DNA from: Chitinophaga sp. MM2321
GTDB lineage: Bacteria > Bacteroidota > Bacteroidia > Chitinophagales > Chitinophagaceae
Direction of reading: 5' to 3'
Assembly (NCBI RefSeq): GCF_964033635.1
Contig: NZ_OZ035533.1
Location: 992,001-1,056,000, forward strand
DNA: 64,000 bases
In this document: positions 17,079-26,471 of the stretch, in pieces
Numbering within the stretch: position 1 is the stretch's first letter
Layout of the letters: the number at the start of each line of letters is the position of its first letter
Translations under genes and position numbers: made by a program
The notes under the pieces: generated by a model
The model's input: the letters and a program-made list of their open reading frames with translations, nothing else
Databases searched by the model: none
What the model was told of the DNA's origin: nothing

Positions 17079-18260
17079 ATGGAAAAGCAGCTAACTTTAT
17101 CTTTTGATAATACGGCTATTGCATTCGAGGCAAAGACCGACAGCGCATTGAAAAAAGCCAATTTTCTCTTTAGTAATATCGGAAAACCATGGCTGGTGAA
17201 AATGGGTGCTATCTTTACTCCCCTGGCATTCAAACTGAGGTTGCCCATTAAAGGCATTATCAAAAATACCATCTTCTCACAATTCTGCGGAGGCGAAAAC
17301 CTGGAAGAAGCAGCGCATACGGCTTTACAGCTGGGCAACTACCATGTAGGTGTAGCACTGGACTACGGTGTGGAAGCGATGGAAGGGGAAGACAGTTATG
17401 ATAAAGCGGTACCTGAATTTATCCGTGCTATTGAATATGCTGCCAGCAGACCGGATATTCCGTTTATCGCTATTAAAATTACCGGTTTTGCCAGGTTTGA
17501 ATTGCTGGAAAAAATACATAGTGCTGCAACATTATCCAGCCAGGAACAACAGGAATACAAGCGTGTACACGCCCGTATATTTGCGATTGCGGAAGCAGCA
17601 GCACAGTACAATGTAGGCTTGCTGGTAGACGCGGAAGAAACCTGGATTCAACAACCGGTTGATGACCTCGCGGAGGAGATGATGTCATTATTTAACAAAG
17701 AGAAAGTAATTGTTTATAATACTTTCCAGCTGTATTGCCACGACCGTTACCGATTTTTACAGGTATCACTGGAGAAGGCCGTTAAAGGCGGATACCTGCT
17801 GGGTGCCAAACTGGTAAGGGGTGCTTACATGGAAAAGGAAAATAAACGCGCTGCCGAAAATAATTATCCTACACCTATACAACCCAGCAAAGCCGCTACT
17901 GATAAAGATTACAATGAGGCCGTGAAATTCTGCCTGGATCATGTAGAGGAACTGGCTGTATTTATCGGTACACACAACGAAGATAGTTGTATGCTGGCTG
18001 CCCGTACCATGGATGATAAAAATATTCCGCACAACCACCCACATGTGAGCTTTTCACAACTGCTGGGCATGAGCGATAACATCACCTTTAACCTGGCACA
18101 TGCCGGCTATAGTGTGACCAAATACCTCCCTTACGGTCCTGTAAAAGATGTGGTGCCCTACCTCATCCGCCGGGCGCAGGAAAACACTTCCATCGCCGGC
18201 CAAATGGGAAGAGAACTGGCGCTGATAAGAAAGGAGTTGAGGAGAAGAGCCCTCAATTAA
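17079..18260 (+). CDS. putA-like (PRODH): Proline dehydrogenase
   Basis: ATG at 17079 (MEKQLTLSF) is preferred to a TTG at 17070 that lies inside the -7 box. A 393-residue monofunctional proline dehydrogenase (FAD-dependent), converting proline to pyrroline-5-carboxylate. The FAD/substrate barrel motifs are seen: FIAIKITGF, GLLVDAEETW, YNTFQLYCHDRYRFL, LVRGAYMEKEN, FIGTHNEDS and LIRRAQENTS. Its C-terminal arginines are the usual proline carboxylate binders. No P5C dehydrogenase is adjacent. The gene ends directly at the first long octamer hairpin (18261). Confidence 0.92.
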   Translation: MEKQLTLSFDNTAIAFEAKTDSALKKANFLFSNIGKPWLVKMGAIFTPLAFKLRLPIKGIIKNTIFSQFCGGENLEEAAHTALQLGNYHVGVALDYGVEAMEGEDSYDKAVPEFIRAIEYAASRPDIPFIAIKITGFARFELLEKIHSAATLSSQEQQEYKRVHARIFAIAEAAAQYNVGLLVDAEETWIQQPVDDLAEEMMSLFNKEKVIVYNTFQLYCHDRYRFLQVSLEKAVKGGYLLGAKLVRGAYMEKENKRAAENNYPTPIQPSKAATDKDYNEAVKFCLDHVEELAVFIGTHNEDSCMLAARTMDDKNIPHNHPHVSFSQLLGMSDNITFNLAHAGYSVTKYLPYGPVKDVVPYLIRRAQENTSIAGQMGRELALIRKELRRRALN

Positions 18261-18363
18261 ATTTTTTGATTTTTTGATTTTGAGATTTGAAATGCAGTGA
18301 AGATTGCAGGTATATTATAGTCTTCGCTGCATTTCAAATCTCAAAATCAAAAAATCAAAAAAT
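18261..18363. repeat. Long octamer-built hairpin, locus A
   Basis: Arms 18261-18303 and 18321-18363 (43 bases) are complementary except one position, with a 17-base loop. The arm contains octamers TTTGATTT (repeated) and TGAGATTT, then an apical word AATGCAGTGAAGA that is AATGCAGCGAAGA in the other arm. It starts right after the proline dehydrogenase stop and sits 12 bases before the convergent susD stop, so it can act as a bidirectional terminator. Confidence 0.9.
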
Positions 18364-18375
18364 CCGAAAATCAAT

Positions 18376-19686
18376 TTATATGTTGCTCTCGCTCTGCGGC
18401 AACGGAAACCTCGCCCATATATCATCACCTGCCCGGTCTATAGGCAATGTATTCAGCAGATGATATCTACGCACATCTATCCAGCGGTGACCTTCCATAT
18501 ACAAGGAATAACGTCTTTGTCTCAGCATTTCTGTAATCAGTGCGGCTTGTGTAGCAGCGCCTGCATATGGCGGCAGGTTATGCCCTATACGGATACGGTT
18601 TAAAGCGACGATCGCATCGGGGAAAGCGTTGGACTGGATCTTTGCTTCTGCATAGATCAGGATCAGTTCTTCGTTGCGGATAATAGTGATAGGTGAATTT
18701 AATGATGTCCAGATCACCACATCCCGGTTACTGCTTAAACCGCTGCCGCTGGCTGTTGCCGTGCGTATGGCGGTTTTTGTGATGCGGTTATCACCGGGTG
18801 TTATATCGGCCGCGAAGGAAGGTTGCGCCACCCTTACTTCACCGGTAGAATTGGGCGGCAGGAACAACGGATTAGGAAGGTCGCCGCCATTGGTAGAAAA
18901 GGAATGATAAACACCGATGTTAAAATCCCCGTTGAGATTAAAGAAAGATTCATTGAGTGCCGTTAGTGCAGCGGTCCAGTTTTTTCTGTAGAGATAAACC
19001 CTTGCTGCAATAGCGCGGTTAAACCTGAGCAGTCCCTCTGCTGTTTTAAAACCTGCAAAACCATCAGACAAGGGAAAGATCACTTCAGATCCGGTGAGGT
19101 CTGTTTTGCCGTCTTCGAGGAATTTTAAAACAGAATCCAGTACTACACCCGGGTCTGTGATCACAGGTCCGAGATTTTTATTGTCGGATACCGGGATCCT
19201 GGCGCCGTTGGAATCTGTCATGTTGATGTTCAGCAACAGCTGATACCCGATCAGCGTTTTGGCGAAGCCGGTGAATGCTTTCTTTTGTGCATCCGTTGCT
19301 ACTTCGTTGCGGGTGGTTTTAATGGCATCCAGCAGGATAAAACACTGCCGCATTACCTGGTACCTGGAAGCCCAGGGATTGGTGATGTAAAAGGTGTTAT
19401 TGTCCAGCAGTTTGGTACCGCCGCCGAGGATATCGGTTGTCCATCGTGGCTCCGAGCCGGACAAGCGGTAGATCTCCCTGCCTATCACACCGGTTCCGTC
19501 CAGATAGGTGCCCACGTTATTACGCATCCCCGATTCAGCACCGGTAACGAGGTTGAACAGATCGCTCCGGGTTGGGTCGGTGATAATGCCACCCACCACC
19601 GGCGTATTCAAACTGTTAATCTCCCCTTTCTGACAGGCGCTGACCGCTGTCAGAATTCCTAATATATATACAATAAACTTTTTCAT
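18376..19686 (-). CDS. RagB/SusD-family outer-membrane lipoprotein
   Basis: A 436-residue SusD-like protein: signal peptide with lipobox (MKKFIVYILGILTAVSAC), so a surface lipoprotein that caps its SusC partner. SusD marks include the helical TPR scaffold (TLIGYQLLLNINMTDSNG, AIAARVYLYRKNWTAALTALNES), the late motif IRNEELILIYAEAKI and the C-terminal LRQRRYSLYMEGHRWIDVRRYHLLNTLP. The protein is on the short side for the family. It lies 29 bases downstream of the SusC gene in the same operon. The ligand cannot be inferred: no glycoside hydrolases or proteases are in the unit. Confidence 0.93.
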   Translation of the reverse strand: MKKFIVYILGILTAVSACQKGEINSLNTPVVGGIITDPTRSDLFNLVTGAESGMRNNVGTYLDGTGVIGREIYRLSGSEPRWTTDILGGGTKLLDNNTFYITNPWASRYQVMRQCFILLDAIKTTRNEVATDAQKKAFTGFAKTLIGYQLLLNINMTDSNGARIPVSDNKNLGPVITDPGVVLDSVLKFLEDGKTDLTGSEVIFPLSDGFAGFKTAEGLLRFNRAIAARVYLYRKNWTAALTALNESFFNLNGDFNIGVYHSFSTNGGDLPNPLFLPPNSTGEVRVAQPSFAADITPGDNRITKTAIRTATASGSGLSSNRDVVIWTSLNSPITIIRNEELILIYAEAKIQSNAFPDAIVALNRIRIGHNLPPYAGAATQAALITEMLRQRRYSLYMEGHRWIDVRRYHLLNTLPIDRAGDDIWARFPLPQSESNI

Positions 19687-19715
19687 ACGTTACAGTTTTG
19701 ATAGATAGATAATGA

Positions 19716-22712
19716 TCAGAAATCAACACCAACATGGAAGCTGGCTCTCTTGGAAGCAGGGAAAGGCGTTACGTCCACACCTGTTGATAACCCGTTGCTG
19801 CCACGGCTTTGCGCGGTAGTGATGGTATTGCTGCCGAAGTTGGATACCTCCGGATCATAACCCACATATTTGGTCCACGTGAAAAAGTTATTGGCAGATA
19901 CACCCAGACGGATCGCCTTCACCACATTGGTATTTTTCAATGGCACATTGTAATAAATTCCTACCTCACGGATACGCACATACGAAGCATCCTGCACATA
20001 GATACCGGCATCTCCTGCACTGGGTCTGAAAACACCTGCTTTAACGCCATCGATCAGGTCATCATAATCTGCGGAGGTGGCGCCGCCATCTGTCAGCAAT
20101 TGTGTCAGGTTGATGTTATCGCCTCCTTTTTTCCAGTGAATAAGAAACCGCAGCGAGAAGTTTTTGAAAACGGTCAGTTCATTATAGAAGCTCATCTGGA
20201 ATTTGGGTTCCGCATCGCCGAGCAGCTTCAGATCCGGTCCTACATTACCTTTGATCTGGGTGACTGATTTACCTTCTTCCAGGTAAAAAGTACCCAGTGA
20301 GTTACCAAATGCACCAACAGAATAAGGAGGAATTAAGAGCCTGGTTATTTTAGACTTGTTGCGCCACCAGTTGATGTTGGAAGTCCATTTAAAATTGGGT
20401 GTATTTACCGGGATCAGGGTTAAGCCCAGTTCAACACCGTTGTTGGTGAGGTCACCACTATTTTTCCATTCGTTGGCAAAGCCGGTAGAGCCGGGCAAAG
20501 CATGGCGTAATAACAGGTCGTAGATCCGTTTGTTATAGTAAGTGGCTTCCAGGCTTACACGGCCATGAAAGATACTGATATCAAGCCCTGTTTCCAGCTC
20601 GGATTGCCGCTCCGGCTTGATGTCTGCATTACCCAGCAGGTTATCCACCAATACGCCGGGGAAGCCGCCTATATTGCTTCCCAGCATGCCGGTAAATTTG
20701 CTGCCATAAGGCGGCACATTGCCGGACTGCCCATAAGCGATACGCAGCTTGAGGTTATCCACATTATCCATATTCCAGAACTTCATTTTGGTGATGTTCC
20801 AGGAGAAAGCGCCTTTAGGGAATACGTAATGTTTAAGATAGTCGCCGTTGTTGGTAGACCGGTCGAAACGTACGCCGGCACTGAAGGTAAAGGCTTGCAT
20901 CAACGAGAGGTCTTCCTGTACGAAGATACCGTTGTCGCGGTATTTTTGCCGGAACTGCCGGGTAGTGGTATTACCGCTGGCATCGAGGTTGCTTTGTCCC
21001 GACACCAGGTTGGTGGCCACTGTTACGATGTTGTCCATAAAACCCGTTTCCAGTGTGGCGCCGGCCGTACTGGTAAGACTGACCGCTTCACTGGGTGTAA
21101 ACGTGTTGACGAGGAAACCGGCCAGATTGGTATTGATGTTATTGGTGTTGCCCTGGATAGAGTGGCCCTGTTGCGCTTTCTCTTCAAATTGCAGGTCGCG
21201 GGGAAAGAGGGCGGTTGTTTTGAAGTTGAAATAATCCACGCCCGCACGCACGATGGCCCGGGTAGTGGAGTGGTCGCTCTGCTGCAACCGGATATCTAGG
21301 TTGCCGCCACCTACGAAGCGGTTAGTACCTTCGTTGTTGATCATCTTGTCGCGGGTTTCGATAGGGTTGGAGCTGGCGAAGGAATCGCGTGGATACTCGC
21401 CCAGCGCATTGGGATGCAGGTCCACGAAATCGGGTGTGGTAGATAAGGCTACTCCATAGCTAACCCCATTGTTATCGTTGTTGGTCAGCCCGCGGTCGGA
21501 AGAAGAGTTAATATAATTGGTAGTAACGGAAACGGATATACGATCATTAATACGGTGATCTATATTCAGCCGGACAGAGTTGTTGAAATAACCGGTATTT
21601 TTTATAATACCATCTTCCTGTCTGCGATTACCGGCGAGATAAAAGGTTGTTTTTTCGGAGCCTCCGCTGAGGGCCACGCCGGTATTCAGTACCAGGCCGG
21701 TTTGTCCGAAGATTTCTTTCTCATAATCAAATATTTTTCCGGCGCTTTGTGCCGCTTCGAATTTGGATTTAATCCAGGCGCGGTTGGCGATCACCTCGGG
21801 GTCGTTGCTGCTGGCATCTCCTTTCAGATCGGCGGCAGTTTCAGCGGTAAAAGTACGCACGCCTATCAGGTGGCGGACTTTCGTAAAGCCTACTTCCTGG
21901 TTGACGGTAACCTTGCTTTTACCGGCCTTTCCTTTTTTTGTGGTGATGATAATTACGCCGGCTGCGGCCTTGGCGCCATACATCGCTGCGGCGGAAGCGC
22001 CTTTCAGGATTTCAATGTTTTCGATGTCTTCCGGGTTGAGGTCCGCAATACGGCTGGAAGGATTATCCTGGTTGTTGGGATTACCGGCAGTAGCGGCGCC
22101 GGTTACGTCATTCAGTCCTGCGGGAATGCTGCTGTTGTTGAAGAAGATCCCATCCACCACATAGAGGGGCTGGGAGTTGCCAAAAACAGAGGTAATACCA
22201 CGCAGTTTTACGGAGATCCCGCCTCCCGGCGCGCCGGAATTGGCGGTGATGAGTGCCCCGGGTACCTTGCCGCTGAGTGCTGCGTCGAAGGTCTGCGCAG
22301 GCGCCACACCATTCAGTTCTTTACTGGAAATAGTGGCTACTGCATTCGCGAGGTTGCTTCGCTTGATGGTGGTGGCCAAGCCAGTGACCACTATCTCATC
22401 CAGCCGTGCGAAATCTTCGTCCATTGATATATTCACCACAGCAGTACCCGGTGGTAAGGATACTGTTTTGGTTTTATAACCGGTGGAACTGATGATCAGG
22501 CTGGAAGCATTGGCCGGAACAACCAGCGAATAAACGCCGCCGGCATCCGAAATAGTGCCTTTATTACTGTTGGCGATGCGCACAGTTGCGCCGGGAATAG
22601 GATTGCCGTTAACGGCATCACTTATTTTACCCGAAATGTTCTGTTGCGCAAACAATGCGAGGGTACTGCACAGGCAAAGCAATACCAGCATGCCGGATTT
22701 TGGTAGAAGCAT
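19716..22712 (-). CDS. SusC/RagA TonB-dependent receptor
   Basis: A 998-residue SusC-like outer-membrane transporter. Signal peptide at about residues 1-22, a CarboxypepD_reg-like domain (ISGKISDAVNGNPIPGATVRIANSNKGTISDAGG, about 25-58), then the plug (LDEIVVTGLATTIKRSNLANAVATI; PLYVVDGIFFNNSSIPAGLNDV; IEILKGASAAAMYGAKAAAGVIIITTKKGKAGKSK) and a 22-strand barrel ending in SKRASFHVGVDF with the terminal aromatic. It imports an oligomeric nutrient using TonB energy together with SusD. No N-terminal STN domain is visible, so it is not of the FecR-signalling type, which fits the separation from the FecR gene at 16095. Confidence 0.95.
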   Translation of the reverse strand: MLLPKSGMLVLLCLCSTLALFAQQNISGKISDAVNGNPIPGATVRIANSNKGTISDAGGVYSLVVPANASSLIISSTGYKTKTVSLPPGTAVVNISMDEDFARLDEIVVTGLATTIKRSNLANAVATISSKELNGVAPAQTFDAALSGKVPGALITANSGAPGGGISVKLRGITSVFGNSQPLYVVDGIFFNNSSIPAGLNDVTGAATAGNPNNQDNPSSRIADLNPEDIENIEILKGASAAAMYGAKAAAGVIIITTKKGKAGKSKVTVNQEVGFTKVRHLIGVRTFTAETAADLKGDASSNDPEVIANRAWIKSKFEAAQSAGKIFDYEKEIFGQTGLVLNTGVALSGGSEKTTFYLAGNRRQEDGIIKNTGYFNNSVRLNIDHRINDRISVSVTTNYINSSSDRGLTNNDNNGVSYGVALSTTPDFVDLHPNALGEYPRDSFASSNPIETRDKMINNEGTNRFVGGGNLDIRLQQSDHSTTRAIVRAGVDYFNFKTTALFPRDLQFEEKAQQGHSIQGNTNNINTNLAGFLVNTFTPSEAVSLTSTAGATLETGFMDNIVTVATNLVSGQSNLDASGNTTTRQFRQKYRDNGIFVQEDLSLMQAFTFSAGVRFDRSTNNGDYLKHYVFPKGAFSWNITKMKFWNMDNVDNLKLRIAYGQSGNVPPYGSKFTGMLGSNIGGFPGVLVDNLLGNADIKPERQSELETGLDISIFHGRVSLEATYYNKRIYDLLLRHALPGSTGFANEWKNSGDLTNNGVELGLTLIPVNTPNFKWTSNINWWRNKSKITRLLIPPYSVGAFGNSLGTFYLEEGKSVTQIKGNVGPDLKLLGDAEPKFQMSFYNELTVFKNFSLRFLIHWKKGGDNINLTQLLTDGGATSADYDDLIDGVKAGVFRPSAGDAGIYVQDASYVRIREVGIYYNVPLKNTNVVKAIRLGVSANNFFTWTKYVGYDPEVSNFGSNTITTAQSRGSNGLSTGVDVTPFPASKRASFHVGVDF

Positions 22713-23039
22713 AGCATGAAATGGTTTAGATTGTTATGGATAGATAAAACGCGGTTACAGCATCATCTGAAATGAAATTTAAATTTTTGGGATAGCAGTT
22801 TGTTTCAGAATTTTGGTCGTTTTATATTGCTTAACTTGCTTTGGTGGTTCCCTTTCAGCTCCGGCTGTTTTGTGGTTTTTCAAATGAGGGGCTGAATTTC
22901 AGGTATTTCCGGTGTCCTGACTTGTTGTAACATGAGAATTCTATGTTAGTTTACGGAAATTTGACATGATAACCTCCTTTTTTATTTGCATTATTTATCT
23001 TATATTTTTTACTTCCAAATCTTCGTAACTTGCCGCCTT
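22713..23039. other. Divergent intergenic region susC / thyA
   Basis: 327 bases, AT-rich toward thyA. No gene is seen. It must hold promoters for both directions, but I find no full TTTG / TAnnTTTG pair; TATATTTT at 23001-23008 with a TTTG at 22985-22988 is too closely spaced. Confidence 0.5.
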
Positions 23040-23861
23040 ATGGAGCAGTATTTATCTTTATTACAACATATCATAAAAGAGGGTACCGTTAAAACAGATC
23101 GTACCGGAACCGGTACTACCAGCTGTTTTGGCTACCAGATGAGATTTAATCTTCAGGAAGGCTTTCCTGTAGTAACTACCAAAAAGCTGCATCTCAAATC
23201 TATCATTTACGAATTGTTGTGGTTTTTAAACGGAGATACCAATATCGCCTGGTTAAAGGAACGTGGTGTGAGCATCTGGAATGAATGGGCGGATAAGGAC
23301 GGTGACCTAGGACCTGTATACGGCAAACAATGGCGTAGTTGGGAAACCCGCGATGGGGAAGTGATTGACCAGATTTCCATGGCCGTGGATACCATTAAAA
23401 AGAACCCCGATTCACGCCGTATCATCGTAAACGCCTGGAATGTGGGCGATTTATCCAAAATGGCGTTGAGCCCCTGTCATTGCCTGTTCCAGTTTTATGT
23501 AACGCCACCGGATGCCGCTAAAGGGGAAACCCGCGGTAAACTTAGCTGCCAGCTGTATCAGCGTAGTGCAGATGTATTCCTGGGCGTACCTTTCAATATT
23601 GCCTCTTATGCTTTGCTGACGATGATGATGGCGCAGGTATGCGACCTGGAAGCAGGCGACTTTATCCATACTTTCGGCGATGTACACCTGTACAGTAATC
23701 ATGTGGAACAGGCGGAACTGCAATTGAGCAGACAACCATTCCCGCTGCCCGTGATGAAGATCAACCCGGCAGTAAAAGATATTTTTTCTTTTAAATATGA
23801 AGATTTTGAACTGGTGAACTACCAGTTTCATCCCGCCATAAAAGCACCTGTAGCTGTATAA
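23040..23861 (+). CDS. thyA: Thymidylate synthase
   Basis: ATG at 23040 gives [15 protein letters not shown], the usual ThyA start; a TTG at 22986 would add 18 hydrophobic residues. 273 residues. Catalytic Cys in [12 protein letters not shown] (about residue 156), the phosphate-binding DRTGTGTTS near the N-terminus, [11 protein letters not shown], the folate/dUMP loop [22 protein letters not shown] and the [12 protein letters not shown] motif are all present. Makes dTMP from dUMP using methylene-tetrahydrofolate. Dihydrofolate reductase follows three bases after the stop, the classic dTMP-cycle pair. Confidence 0.98.
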   Translation: MEQYLSLLQHIIKEGTVKTDRTGTGTTSCFGYQMRFNLQEGFPVVTTKKLHLKSIIYELLWFLNGDTNIAWLKERGVSIWNEWADKDGDLGPVYGKQWRSWETRDGEVIDQISMAVDTIKKNPDSRRIIVNAWNVGDLSKMALSPCHCLFQFYVTPPDAAKGETRGKLSCQLYQRSADVFLGVPFNIASYALLTMMMAQVCDLEAGDFIHTFGDVHLYSNHVEQAELQLSRQPFPLPVMKINPAVKDIFSFKYEDFELVNYQFHPAIKAPVAV

Positions 23862-23864
23862 ATT

Positions 23865-24365
23865 ATGATGGTATCCATTATCGTAGCCGTATCGGAAAAC
23901 AATGTGATCGGTATCAACAACCAGTTGCCCTGGCGCCTGTCGGCTGATCTGAAATATTTCAAAAGCACCACTATGGGCAAGCCCATTATTATGGGTCGCA
24001 AAACTTTTGAATCTTTGGGCAAACCCTTACCGGGCAGGCCAAATATTGTTATTACCCGGCAGCATGATTTTAATCCCGAAGGCGCGTTCGTAGTGCCTTC
24101 CATTCCGGAAGCCATTGCAAAAGCCAATACTTTTGAAGGAACCGAACTTTTTATTACCGGTGGATCACAGATTTTCGAGCAGGCGTGGCCGTTAGTACAA
24201 CGCATCTATCTTACAAGGGTGTACGCAGTTGTGCCAGGAGATGCATTCTTTCCGGCTATTCATGGCAGTGAATGGAACCTGGTGAGCGATGAGCGGCATG
24301 ATGAGTGGGATGAGAAGAATCAGTACCCTTTTTCTTTCCAGGTATGGGAAAGAATAAATTCATAA
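23865..24365 (+). CDS. folA: Dihydrofolate reductase
   Basis: A 166-residue DHFR. Motifs: SIIVAVSENNVIGINNQLPWRLSADLKYFKSTTMGKPIIMGRKTFESLGKPLPGRPNIVITR with the catalytic acidic residue in LSADLKYF, and the NADPH-binding FITGGSQIFEQAWP. Reduces dihydrofolate made by thymidylate synthase, whose gene ends three bases upstream. Two adjacent ATG codons (23865, 23868) are possible starts. The gene converges on dnaG with nine bases between stops. Confidence 0.97.
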   Translation: MMVSIIVAVSENNVIGINNQLPWRLSADLKYFKSTTMGKPIIMGRKTFESLGKPLPGRPNIVITRQHDFNPEGAFVVPSIPEAIAKANTFEGTELFITGGSQIFEQAWPLVQRIYLTRVYAVVPGDAFFPAIHGSEWNLVSDERHDEWDEKNQYPFSFQVWERINS

Positions 24366-24374
24366 CGGTAACGG

Positions 24375-26345
24375 CTATTTGAAAACAACGGTACCCAATC
24401 CCTGGGTCAGTTCCTTTTCCAGTGTATTCAGGTGTACCTGCATTTCCAGGCATCGCATGATCTGGTCCATTTCTGTTGCTTTTTCGGCTTCTTCCTGGTT
24501 TTCAATGATCAGTCTTTTGATCTTGCGAAGGATAAGGTAGTTGGTAGTGGAAATGGTGTCTTTCAGGTAGGCATTATCACCATAAACGGTGTCTATTTCG
24601 AACCTTTCCTTCCAGTTGATGCTCAGGTCGGCTTCCCGGTCTTCCAGGATTTCGGCGGTATATTTACTCAGTTCCATATCCTGGTGATACAGGAACCATT
24701 TTTTATCGGGTGTATTTCCTGCATCATACAATTGCTTGTACTCGCGCAGGATCCGTTTTACCATCTCACTATCTGCCAGAGACTCAAAGTCGTAGGGAAG
24801 GCGAAACACATAATCGGCTACTGTATTTTGTTCTTCTTCACTGAAAGCCATATCCCCAAAGCGCAGCAGTATTTTTACCAGTTCCCTTTCCTGTTTTTCG
24901 TCCCTGTTGAGCAGGGAGGATACGGAGAAGCCTGTTTCTGCCGCTTCCATGGCGGCGATGGCTTCTTCACTGAGGGCATCATCGGGTGGGGCAGCCGCAT
25001 TATTGCGGGTATTGGCCTGCTCCCGTTTTACAAGCCGCTCCCGGATGAATTTATTCACCAGCGCAATCAGTCCCTGCTCATCAATTTTGAGTAGCTGGCT
25101 GCATTGGCGGATGTAATCCTGTTGACGGGTAAAATCTTCTGCCTTATCTATCTTGGAAATTGTTTCGGCAATTTCATTTACCAGCTGTGATTTCTTATTG
25201 CTGTCTGTACCGGCTTCCTGCATGCTGAGTTGCAGCTTGAACAGTACGAAGTCCTGTTTATTTTCATCAATAAAAGTGCGGAAAGCAGCGGCGCCTATTT
25301 TCTGTACATAGCTGTCCGGATCTTCTTTATCCGGCAACAGTACCAGCTTTACGTTGAGGCTTTCCTCTATGGCCATGTCCAGACCGCGTAAGGCGGCCTT
25401 TACACCGGCACTGTCACCATCATACAGGATGGTGAGGTTGTTGGTATATTTTTTAATGAGGCGCAGCTGGTCCTGTGTGAGCGAGGTACCACTGGAGGCT
25501 ACCACGTTTTCCACACCGGCCTGGTGCAGGGATACCACATCGGTATAGCCTTCTACCAGCAAACATTCATTGAGTTTATCAATGGAATGTCGCGCAAAGT
25601 AGGTACCATACAGTACCCGGCTTTTTACATAGATCTCGTTTTCGGGAGAATTGATATATTTCGGCGCCCGGTCTGACTTGACGAGGATACGCGCACCAAA
25701 GCCCAGTATTTTACCGGACTGATTGTGAATAGGAAAGATGACACGCCCCCGGTAGTTATCTGCCGGCTGATCGTTACGGATAGTGACCAGCCCTGTTTTT
25801 TGCAGGTACTCCAGGTTGTAGCCTTTATCCAACGCCGTTTTTGCAAAAGAGTCGAAGGTGTTAAGACAATATCCCAGCTGGAATTTCCGGATTGTTTCCT
25901 CGGTGAAGCCGCGTTCTTCAAAATAACTGAGTCCCACATTCTGTCCCTCTTCCTTGTTGAACAAGGTATCGGTAAAGTATTCGCGGGCGAAGTTGTTGAT
26001 GATGAAGAGACTGTCTGCCATCAGCTGGTGCTGCTTCAGCTCAGGACTCACTTCTGTTTCCTCGATCTCTACCTGGTACTTCTGTGCCAGCCATTTGATC
26101 GCTTCCACATAGGAGTACTTCTCATGCTCCATGATAAAGCTGATGGAATTGCCGCTGGCGCCGCAACCAAAGCACTTATAGATCTCTTTGCTGGGAGATA
26201 CGGTAAAAGAGGGTGATTTTTCGTTATGAAAAGGGCACAGGCCCATGTAGTTGGCGCCCCTTTTTTTCAATTTCACGAAGGAACCCACTATTTCCACAAT
26301 ATCTATGCGGCTGAGGATTTGTTGTATGGAGTTTTGAGATATCAC
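24375..26345 (-). CDS. dnaG: DNA primase
   Basis: DnaG of 656 residues. The start is placed at GTG 26345, which yields (M)ISQNSIQQILSRIDIVEIVG, the expected family N-terminus. The open frame extends to an ATG at 26453, but a -7 box (26362-26369) lies between, and the extra 36 residues are not primase-like. CHC2 zinc ribbon: CPFHNEKSPSF with KCFGCG. TOPRIM core: LLVEGYTDVVSLHQAG, the catalytic Glu region, and ILYDGDSAGVKAALRG with the Asp-x-Asp metal site. The C-terminal helicase-binding region is divergent, as usual. Synthesises primers at the fork. Confidence 0.95.
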   Translation of the reverse strand: MISQNSIQQILSRIDIVEIVGSFVKLKKRGANYMGLCPFHNEKSPSFTVSPSKEIYKCFGCGASGNSISFIMEHEKYSYVEAIKWLAQKYQVEIEETEVSPELKQHQLMADSLFIINNFAREYFTDTLFNKEEGQNVGLSYFEERGFTEETIRKFQLGYCLNTFDSFAKTALDKGYNLEYLQKTGLVTIRNDQPADNYRGRVIFPIHNQSGKILGFGARILVKSDRAPKYINSPENEIYVKSRVLYGTYFARHSIDKLNECLLVEGYTDVVSLHQAGVENVVASSGTSLTQDQLRLIKKYTNNLTILYDGDSAGVKAALRGLDMAIEESLNVKLVLLPDKEDPDSYVQKIGAAAFRTFIDENKQDFVLFKLQLSMQEAGTDSNKKSQLVNEIAETISKIDKAEDFTRQQDYIRQCSQLLKIDEQGLIALVNKFIRERLVKREQANTRNNAAAPPDDALSEEAIAAMEAAETGFSVSSLLNRDEKQERELVKILLRFGDMAFSEEEQNTVADYVFRLPYDFESLADSEMVKRILREYKQLYDAGNTPDKKWFLYHQDMELSKYTAEILEDREADLSINWKERFEIDTVYGDNAYLKDTISTTNYLILRKIKRLIIENQEEAEKATEMDQIMRCLEMQVHLNTLEKELTQGLGTVVFK

Positions 26346-26361
26346 GGTCTTAATCCAACTA

Positions 26362-26369
26362 CAAACATA
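26362..26369 (-). promoter_or_regulatory. Candidate dnaG -7 box
   Basis: On the minus strand this reads TATGTTTG (TAnnTTTG), predicting a start near 26355, ten bases before the GTG at 26345. No -33 TTTG is seen at the usual distance, so support is partial. Confidence 0.45.
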
Positions 26370-26423
26370 AGATAAATTCTCCGGTCCCTGTTTGATCATC
26401 CCCATTGATTCATCATCTTTCCA

Positions 26424-26445
26424 TATATTTGATAGATTAATTTTG
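26424..26445 (+). promoter_or_regulatory. Candidate thiolase -7 boxes
   Basis: Two overlapping-range matches to TAnnTTTG: TATATTTG at 26424-26431 and TAATTTTG at 26438-26445. Either would give a short leader before the ATG at 26472. The -33 box is weak for both. Confidence 0.45.
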
Positions 26446-26471
26446 ATAGCCAAACCAATCTTATTTATCAG

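Noticed and set aside
20565..22427. Long plus-strand open frames (about 244 and 290 codons) opposite the SusC gene.
   Set aside because: They mirror an unmistakable TonB-dependent receptor; the products lack motifs and have shadow-like composition.
16095..22712. FecR and SusC/SusD read as one trans-envelope signalling locus.
   Set aside because: Proline dehydrogenase lies between them on the other strand, SusC has no STN signalling domain, FecR lacks its sigma-binding domain, and no sigma factor is present.
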